From: Desulfitobacterium_A nosdiversum
GTDB lineage: Bacteria; Bacillota; Desulfitobacteriia; Desulfitobacteriales; Desulfitobacteriaceae
Length of the DNA stretch: 64,000 bases
Reading direction: 5' to 3'
NCBI RefSeq assembly: GCF_049860565.1
Contig: NZ_CP172056.1
Coordinates: 2,108,001 to 2,172,000, forward strand
The notes beneath the pieces were generated by a model, which worked only from the letters and a program-made list of their open reading frames with translations, was not told the DNA's origin and searched no databases. Of this stretch, positions 59,099-64,000 are shown in pieces; the stretch's first letter is position 1; each line of letters opens with the position of its first letter. The translations under genes were made by a program, and so were the position numbers.

Positions 59099-59338
59099 GA
59101 GAAATGCTGGTCAAAAAGAAATATGCGAAAAGATTATATCTATAATTGAAGATTCAGTAATAGATGCATACAGACAAGGACAAAGAAATACGATCAATTT
59201 TAAAGGATTAAATGCATATTCTTTCTAAAAAAAGTCCATATTGTTATTGAGAATGCAGCTTATAGCATTAAGAGAAACTGTGAATCATCCTAGATAGTTA
59301 AAAGCAATTAATTTAATCTAAATAAGGGGTGAATAAAT

Positions 59339-59824
59339 ATGGGTACACATCCCATTGAAGCATTAATGAAAACCGCTATGGAAAGCATTCAGCAAATGGT
59401 GGATGTTAATACGATTGTTGGGGATCCTGTGGAGTCCCCTGATGGTTCGTTGATCATTCCGGTTTCTAAAGTTGCCTGTGGTTTTGCCGCAGGAGGAAGT
59501 GAGTTCGCACCACCCGAGGATAACAAGGAAGAGCAAGGGGAAGATAAAGAGGGCCAAAAAGCTTCCTCGAATTTACCTTTCGGCGGCGGCAGCGGAGCAG
59601 GAGTATCCGTACGCCCAGTCGGTTTCTTAGTTGTCGGGCATGGACAGATCCGGCTTCTTCCCGTTGATAATAATATGATTGTAGATCGACTCATTGATGA
59701 AGTTCCGGGTTTAGTGGATAAAGTTGCGGCAATGATGAAAAAGAAGGATCATTCCGCTTCAAAAAATGACAGCAAAAATGAAAATAAAGATCAAGATGAA
59801 GAAATAATCATTGTCAAAGATTAA
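59339..59824 (+). CDS. ytfJ: GerW family sporulation protein YtfJ
   Basis: 161 residues, ATG after AAGGGGTGAATAAAT. Family signature HPIEALMKTAMESIQQMVDVNTIVGDPVESPDGSLIIPVSKVACGFAAGGSEF, a Glu/Gly-rich variable middle, and GGGSGAGVSVRPVGFLVVGHGQIRLLPVD. Forespore protein needed for proper germination receptor function (gerW phenotype in B. subtilis). The 240-bp gap before it (59099-59338) is AT-rich and shows nothing I can name. Confidence 0.93.
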   Translation: MGTHPIEALMKTAMESIQQMVDVNTIVGDPVESPDGSLIIPVSKVACGFAAGGSEFAPPEDNKEEQGEDKEGQKASSNLPFGGGSGAGVSVRPVGFLVVGHGQIRLLPVDNNMIVDRLIDEVPGLVDKVAAMMKKKDHSASKNDSKNENKDQDEEIIIVKD

Positions 59825-59841
59825 TACATAGCCACATTTCC

Positions 59842-59884
59842 AAACGGCTGATGCTAACGAAGTAAATCTTAGCATCAGCCGTTT
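59842..59884. terminator. Perfect 16-bp hairpin downstream of ytfJ
   Basis: AAACGGCTGATGCTAA, 11-nt loop, TTAGCATCAGCCGTTT. The stem is long and perfect, but only the TTT of the stem follows, not a T tract; its A-rich start gives the same on the other strand. Terminator most likely; operator or RNA-stability element possible. Confidence 0.55.
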
Positions 59885-59892
59885 GGCTAAGG

Positions 59893-59921
59893 GTCTATTC
59901 TTCCTTGTCCAATCATAAATA
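59893..59921 (+). promoter_or_regulatory. Candidate sigma-E promoter upstream of spmA
   Basis: GTCTATT, 14-bp spacer, CATAAATA: partial matches to mother-cell sigma-E elements (KMATATT, N14, CATACANT) with the right spacing, 20 bp before the ATG. spmA-spmB of B. subtilis is sigma-E controlled. Weak -10. Confidence 0.35.
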
Positions 59922-59941
59922 TGTGACAAGGGGGAGTTCTC

Positions 59942-60523
59942 ATGGTGAACGCAATCTGGCTTTTTATGTTAGTCACTGGAATTCTAGTTGCAGCGTTTAA
60001 TGGGCGAATCGATATAGTCACTGCTTCTGCAATGAAAGCAGCTGAGCTTGGTGTAGAGACAGCGTTTGGTTTAATCGGGGTTATGAGCCTTTGGCTTGGA
60101 TTGATGCATTTAGCCGAAGAAGCAGGAGCGGTTCAGGCGCTGGCTCGTTTTTTTGGGCCTGTTATTCGCCGTTTGTTTCCTTCCCTTAAACCCGACAGCC
60201 CAGCCTTAGGGGCAATTATCATGAATTTATCTGCCAATATTCTTGGGCTTGGAAACGCGGCAACACCGTTTGGACTTAAGGCCATGCAGGAGCTTCAAAA
60301 TGAGAATCCGCATCCCGAAATCGCGAGCCAAGCGATGATCACTTTTTTAGCCCTAAATACTTCGTGCATTACATTAATTCCGGCAACGATTATTGGGGTC
60401 CGGCTTAAAGCGAATTCCGCCAATCCAACGGAAATTATCGGGACAACAATTGTAGCGACCGGCTTTGCCATGACGGTCGCAATTATTGTTGACTATCTGA
60501 TTCGCCGGAGGAGTAGAGTATGA
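59942..60523 (+). CDS. spmA: Spore maturation protein A
   Basis: 193-residue membrane protein; ATG after AAGGGGGAGTTCTC. Nucleoside-recognition (Gate) domain: AFGLIGVMSLWLGLMHLAEEAGAVQALARFFGPVIRRLFPSL and IIMNLSANILGLGNAATPFGLKAMQELQ. With SpmB it supports spore core dehydration. Overlaps spmB by 4 bp (ATGA). Confidence 0.95.
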   Translation: MVNAIWLFMLVTGILVAAFNGRIDIVTASAMKAAELGVETAFGLIGVMSLWLGLMHLAEEAGAVQALARFFGPVIRRLFPSLKPDSPALGAIIMNLSANILGLGNAATPFGLKAMQELQNENPHPEIASQAMITFLALNTSCITLIPATIIGVRLKANSANPTEIIGTTIVATGFAMTVAIIVDYLIRRRSRV

Positions 60524-61059
60524 CAGCTATTGCTGAAATATCGCGTTGGGCTATACCCTTTCTTCTATTTTTTATTCCGGTTTTAGCGTATTTTCGAAAA
60601 GTTCCTGTTTATGAATCGTTTGTTACCGGAGCAGAAGACGGGTTTAAAACAGGGGTTAAGATCCTCCCTTTTTTGGTGGGAATGCTGGTTTCAATTCGTG
60701 TGTTTGTTGATTCTGGAGCGCTGGAGATCCTTTCTCAATTTCTGCAGCCCGTTTTTCTATTCTTTGGCTTAGATCCCAATCTCAGTGCGATTATTCCGCT
60801 CGCTATAATGCGGCCGTTAAGCGGTTCGGGAGCTCTTGGAGTCGCAACGCAAATGATCAGCCAATACGGTCCCGACTCCATGATTGGACGTTTAGCCTCT
60901 ACTTTACAGGGCAGTACTGATACTACTTTTTTTGTTTTAACTGTATATTTTGGCTCGGTAGGTATTAAAAAGTACCGCTATGCCTTAAAGCTTGGGCTGC
61001 TTGCTGATTTAGTGGGTTTGATCGCATCCGTTGCGATTGTTCTTTATACGTTTTATTAA
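60520..61059 (+). CDS. spmB: Spore maturation protein B
   Basis: 179-residue membrane protein with the same Gate domain: YESFVTGAEDGFKTGVKILPFLVGMLVSIRVFVDSGAL, AIIPLAIMRPLSGSGALGVATQMISQYGPDS, STDTTFFVLTVYFGSVGIKKYRYALKLGLLADLVG. ATG overlaps the spmA stop. Ends 13 bp before a hairpin that holds the ribosome site of the next gene. Confidence 0.95.
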   Translation: MTAIAEISRWAIPFLLFFIPVLAYFRKVPVYESFVTGAEDGFKTGVKILPFLVGMLVSIRVFVDSGALEILSQFLQPVFLFFGLDPNLSAIIPLAIMRPLSGSGALGVATQMISQYGPDSMIGRLASTLQGSTDTTFFVLTVYFGSVGIKKYRYALKLGLLADLVGLIASVAIVLYTFY

Positions 61060-61072
61060 TCGTAACATTGTG

Positions 61073-61111
61073 CATACTACGGAAGGGGCTAAAGGAGGCT
61101 TTCGTAGTATG
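61073..61111 (+). promoter_or_regulatory. Hairpin enclosing the Shine-Dalgarno sequence and start codon of the glycosyltransferase gene
   Basis: CATACTACGGAAG (61073-61085) pairs with CTTTCGTAGTATG (61099-61111) over 13 positions with one G-T pair. The 13-nt loop holds AAAGGAGG, and the last three bases of the right arm are the ATG start. A translation-control element is likely; the trigger is unknown. Confidence 0.6.
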
Positions 61112-61873
61112 TTATTTGTTGTTTTACCCGCTTATAACGAGCAAGCAAGTTTAGGTTATTTACTGGAGGATCTTCATACTGTCCTGAATGATTATTCTTA
61201 CCGTATTATTGTTGTCAATGATGCAAGTACAGATCAAACCTTAGACCTTGCCAGGGAATACGCAAGTCGATGGGGCAGCATTTCTGTTCTAAACCACTCG
61301 GAAAATAAAGGTTTAGGCGGAGCATTGCAAACAGGTATTTCACACGTTTTAAATGAGTTGTCGAAAAAGCCTGAGGATATTTTGATTACCTTAGATGCGG
61401 ATAATACCCATCCGGCGGATCGAATCCCCCTTTTGGTTCAAAAACTTGAGGAAGGGTCCGATTTAGCTATAGCATCTCGTTATGCTCCGGGCGGGGAACA
61501 AATCGGATTGAGTCTATTCCGGAAAATTCTTTCTTGGGGTGCGGGAAAAATCATGTCGTTCTTTTTTCCCATTGCAGGCGTAAAAGATTATTCCTGTGGT
61601 TATCGTGCTTATCGTGTATCGATTCTTCGCAGGGCTTATAATAATTATGGAGAACTGCTGATGGAAAGCCGAAGCTTTGCCGCGATGGTTGAGCTGCTGA
61701 TTAAGGTTGTTCCTTTCTGTCAAAAGATCTCTGAAGTTCCGTTGATTTTGCATTACGAAAGAAAACAAGGGAAAAGTAAAATGAAAATTGTATCAACGAT
61801 AAAGGGGTATTTAACCTTGATTTATCGTTTGAAAAAAGAGGCGTGGAGCTCAGTAGAATGGGTGGAAGAATAA
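61109..61873 (+). CDS. Family 2 glycosyltransferase (dolichyl-phosphate mannosyltransferase-like)
   Basis: 254 residues from ATG at 61109 (AAAGGAGG nearby). GT-A fold: LFVVLPAYNEQASLGYLLEDL, IIVVNDASTDQTLDLAREYA, ENKGLGGALQTGI, DxD-type ITLDADNTHPADRIP, SRYAPGGEQIG, KDYSCGYRAYR, and LLMESRSFAAMVELLIK. Transfers a sugar from a nucleotide-sugar to polyprenyl phosphate or glycan. No C-terminal membrane domain. A membrane glycosyltransferase of GT39 type follows with a 16-bp overlap, so the pair may make and use a polyprenyl-linked sugar. Confidence 0.88.
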   Translation: MLFVVLPAYNEQASLGYLLEDLHTVLNDYSYRIIVVNDASTDQTLDLAREYASRWGSISVLNHSENKGLGGALQTGISHVLNELSKKPEDILITLDADNTHPADRIPLLVQKLEEGSDLAIASRYAPGGEQIGLSLFRKILSWGAGKIMSFFFPIAGVKDYSCGYRAYRVSILRRAYNNYGELLMESRSFAAMVELLIKVVPFCQKISEVPLILHYERKQGKSKMKIVSTIKGYLTLIYRLKKEAWSSVEWVEE

Positions 61874-63312
61874 AAAATAGATCCATTAATTGGCCCCTGA
61901 TATTCATTCTCCTGTTAGGAGTATTAGTACGTACGCAAGGACTCATGAATCCGCTTTTGGATGATCAAGGCTGGAGACAAGCGGATACCGCAAGTATGGC
62001 TTATCATATGCTGGGCAGGCTTACGGCTATCCCCCAAGTTTGGTTTCCCATCCTGAATTACGACGGGCCAGTACCGCAAAAGGTTGAGTTGGAATTTCCT
62101 TTTCTTCCGTATATAATCGCCTGGACTTGGACTCTATTAGGGCAATCTGATCTATGGGGCCGAATATGGGCGATTGTTTTTTCCATGCTCACGGTGTGGG
62201 GAATTTTTGTCTTTGGGCAAAAGAAGTTTTCTTCGCGTGCTGGTTTATGGGCCGCGGGAATTTATGCGTTTGTTCCTTTGACCGCATATTATGGACGGGT
62301 TGTAATGCCGGAACCTGTAGCCCAAGCATTCTCAATTTGGGCTTTAAATGCTGTGGTTTTCTGGCGTGAAAAACCGGGACGGCTGCGTTTAGCAGGGGCT
62401 GGTTTAGTTATGGCGTTTGCGATTTTGGCCAAGCTTCCTCAACTTATGATTTTTCCGGTAGGCATTATGCTTGGGTTTTGGCCGTTAAAAGGAGAGGAAA
62501 AAAGGATAATGATTTATTCGCTGTTTTCGCTCCTTCCGCCAGGCCTGTATTACAGCTGGGTTCACAAAGGTGCCGCTTCTCAGGCCAGCCAGTTTGTTTC
62601 GGGAATCTTGAGCGGACAAGTTGTAGAAGGGACTGGACTTCTTTCGCAGAAATTAATAGAGAACATATTTTTAGAAGTTGGCTTAACCGTAACACTCCTA
62701 GCAGGGACTGGAATCATCCTCTTGATTTTGGTTTTGATCAATAAGCAGCCTATAATTTATGACAAAAATTCAGTGAATATACAAAAAGACCGCAGAACTA
62801 TCTACAGCCTGTTTCTTTGGTGTATAATCAGTTTAAGTTATGTCGCTTTCATCTGTTCCCGGATTGCCTTAGATTATTATCTAGTCCCGGTAATTTTGCC
62901 TTTGTCCCTTCTGGCAGGGGTTGCTTTAGATTGCATAGAAGACATACCCGGCTTTGTCCTGGGAGTATTAGTGCTGTTTTTTCTTTTGATTCAGGGCACA
63001 GTAGTTAATGAAGAGAAATATCTTTGGGATATGCGCTATTTAAATCAAGCGCTCTGGATTCGTGAGAATACGCCGAAAGAGAGTGTTCTTATTTTAAGTG
63101 ATTCGCCGCCCATGACGTTTTACTATGCTCAGCGTGTCGGCTACCGACTGAATCCGTCGAAAAGCGCGGAGGCTTGGCAACAGCTTTCAACGCTCAAAGG
63201 GGATTACTTTATTGCACTTCCTAAGACCGAACTGGGCTCCGATTTTTGGAAGAAGGTTCAAGCTAAATATTCGGAAATAGGCCCGGGAGTCTATCCACTG
63301 AATAATCGTTAA
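61858..63312 (+). CDS. Membrane glycosyltransferase, GT39/ArnT-like (polyprenyl-phosphate-sugar dependent)
   Basis: About 484 residues; ATG at 61858 within the 3' end of the preceding gene (GTGGAGCTCAGTAGA upstream). Some ten to twelve hydrophobic segments. Periplasmic-loop motif near the N terminus: LDDQGWRQADTASMAYHMLG (acidic DD/D residues of the GT-C family), followed by LEFPFLPYIIAWTWTLLGQSDLWGRIWAIVFS and YAFVPLTAYYGRVVMPEPVAQAFSIWAL. C-terminal soluble part with NTPKESVLILSDSPPMTFYYAQRVGY. Transfers a lipid-linked sugar to a surface acceptor; acceptor unknown. Confidence 0.85.
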   Translation: MGGRIKNRSINWPLIFILLLGVLVRTQGLMNPLLDDQGWRQADTASMAYHMLGRLTAIPQVWFPILNYDGPVPQKVELEFPFLPYIIAWTWTLLGQSDLWGRIWAIVFSMLTVWGIFVFGQKKFSSRAGLWAAGIYAFVPLTAYYGRVVMPEPVAQAFSIWALNAVVFWREKPGRLRLAGAGLVMAFAILAKLPQLMIFPVGIMLGFWPLKGEEKRIMIYSLFSLLPPGLYYSWVHKGAASQASQFVSGILSGQVVEGTGLLSQKLIENIFLEVGLTVTLLAGTGIILLILVLINKQPIIYDKNSVNIQKDRRTIYSLFLWCIISLSYVAFICSRIALDYYLVPVILPLSLLAGVALDCIEDIPGFVLGVLVLFFLLIQGTVVNEEKYLWDMRYLNQALWIRENTPKESVLILSDSPPMTFYYAQRVGYRLNPSKSAEAWQQLSTLKGDYFIALPKTELGSDFWKKVQAKYSEIGPGVYPLNNR

Positions 63313-63338
63313 TTCATAGATAAGGAATGGAGAAAAGG

Positions 63339-64000
63339 GTGGAATGGGTGAAAAAAGAAAATACGCAAGATGAGATAGAGAAAAAAGTAACCGATAGTCG
63401 GGATAAGCAGGGCGAGCGGCTGCAGAAAGTATTAGCGCATGCTGGAATTGCTTCTCGTCGGCAGGCTGAACAAATGATTCTCGAAGGTGAGGTTGCAGTA
63501 AACGGGAAAATAGTCCAAACACTGGGAACGAAGGTTTTTCCGGAAGATAAGGTTACGGTTAAAGGTAAGCCTATCGCAGTTCCTTCTGGGGATTACGTTT
63601 ATTTTTTGCTGAATAAACCGACAGGAGTTATTACCAGTGCCAAAGACCCACAAGGACGAAAGACGGTTGTTGAGTTGCTCCGAAAGGTTCCGCAGCGTGT
63701 ATATCCGGTAGGACGGCTGGATTATGACACTTCCGGACTCCTCGTTTTGACAAACGATGGGGAATTAGCCCATCGGCTCATGCATCCCCATTACGGTGTT
63801 GAAAAAACTTACCGTGTAGGAATAAAGGAAAAGCTCACCGTCTCTGTGATAAATCAATTACGAAATGGAATCTTGCTGGAAGACGGAAAGACAGCCCCCG
63901 CCAAAATTCATGAGGTGAATCATTCAGGCGAAGGCTCATTTTTCTTTTATGATATTACGATTCATGAAGGGCGCAATCGTCAAGTCAGACGAATGTTCAG
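63339..64000 (+). CDS. rluB: Pseudouridine synthase RluB/RsuA family, 5' part (runs off the window)
   Basis: The reading frame is open from GTG at 63339 (GGAATGGAGAAAAG upstream; GTG at 63348 is an alternative) to the last base, about 220 residues. A charged N-terminal extension (VEWVKKENTQDEIEKKVTDSRDKQG) precedes an S4 RNA-binding domain (GERLQKVLAHAGIASRRQAEQMI…VNGKIV), then the catalytic domain: FLLNKPTGVITSAKDPQGRKTVVELL, catalytic-Asp motif YPVGRLDYDTSGLLVLTNDGELAHRLMHP and EKTYRV. Modifies 23S rRNA (U2605 type) by homology. In B. subtilis rluB likewise follows scpAB-ytfIJ-spmAB. The end is cut at GRNRQVRRMF. Confidence 0.92.
   Translation, partial: MEWVKKENTQDEIEKKVTDSRDKQGERLQKVLAHAGIASRRQAEQMILEGEVAVNGKIVQTLGTKVFPEDKVTVKGKPIAVPSGDYVYFLLNKPTGVITSAKDPQGRKTVVELLRKVPQRVYPVGRLDYDTSGLLVLTNDGELAHRLMHPHYGVEKTYRVGIKEKLTVSVINQLRNGILLEDGKTAPAKIHEVNHSGEGSFFFYDITIHEGRNRQVRRMF

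Overview
The window is one uninterrupted chromosomal block from a low-to-mid G+C, endospore-forming anaerobic Firmicute. Gene content and order fit the Peptococcaceae, most like Desulfosporosinus or Desulfitobacterium. That assignment is inferred from protein character, spore genes, a four-gene ferredoxin-dependent 2-oxoacid oxidoreductase and a sigma-54 activator; no rRNA is present. There is no tRNA, CRISPR array, prophage or intact insertion sequence. Most genes are on the plus strand.

Layout. 1-4.5 kb: tail of a lactate-racemase-like protein, 6-phosphogluconate dehydrogenase, gluconokinase-type FGGY kinase and a CorA-type transporter. 4.6-14.3 kb: a tight housekeeping operon (xseA, xseB, ispA, a YuiD-like PAP2 protein, an unknown membrane protein, dxs, tlyA, nadK, mnmM, argR, recN). 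14.7-17.1 kb: spoIVB and spo0A. 17.3-19.8 kb: an orphan small protein and a secreted CWB2 protein with a DUF4434-like tail. 19.9-24.2 kb: a PAS/sigma-54 activator followed by a sigma-54-promoted 2-oxoacid:ferredoxin oxidoreductase operon. 24.3-32.5 kb: Nudix, EndoQ-like PHP protein, spoIIM, yqzK-like, xerD, deoB, punA, pdp and a CoA-binding protein. 32.6-36.8 kb: an FAD dehydrogenase (minus) and a LytS/LytR pair. 37-43.4 kb: dacF, the spoIIA operon (spoIIAA-spoIIAB-sigF) on the opposite strand, and spoVAC-AD-AE-AF. 43.4-46.6 kb: three CoA-enzyme-activase genes. 46.6-53.1 kb: two low-complexity minus-strand genes, a dicarboxylate/glutamate symporter, a DUF1646 transporter, an LCP protein, a second CorA and a small unknown. 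53.3-64 kb: DHH-CBS-poly(A) polymerase fusion, M50 protease, scpA/scpB, ytfI-like/ytfJ, spmA/spmB, two glycosyltransferases and the 5' part of rluB.

How they work together. The window is dense in sporulation genes: the master regulator Spo0A, the forespore sigma factor with its anti-sigma and anti-anti-sigma, SpoIVB, SpoIIM, the SpoVA DPA channel, DacF, SpmAB and YtfJ. Canonical sigma-H promoters overlapping 0A-box-like sequences can be read upstream of spo0A and spoIIAA. Gluconate use, isoprenoid/NADP synthesis and deoxynucleoside salvage are the main metabolic themes.

Most unusual signals: (i) a three-copy intergenic element of 220-380 bp whose paired arms co-vary between copies, a candidate structured RNA or RNA-forming mobile element, with an accessory module found in opposite orientations in two copies; (ii) a second, nearly identical 184-200 bp repeat abutting the ends of gntK and recN; (iii) an inverted spoIIA operon whose sigF stop codon abuts the dacF stop with no intervening base; (iv) a sigma-54 promoter with two upstream near-palindromes controlling the oxidoreductase; (v) a hairpin displaying the Shine-Dalgarno sequence of a glycosyltransferase gene in its loop.
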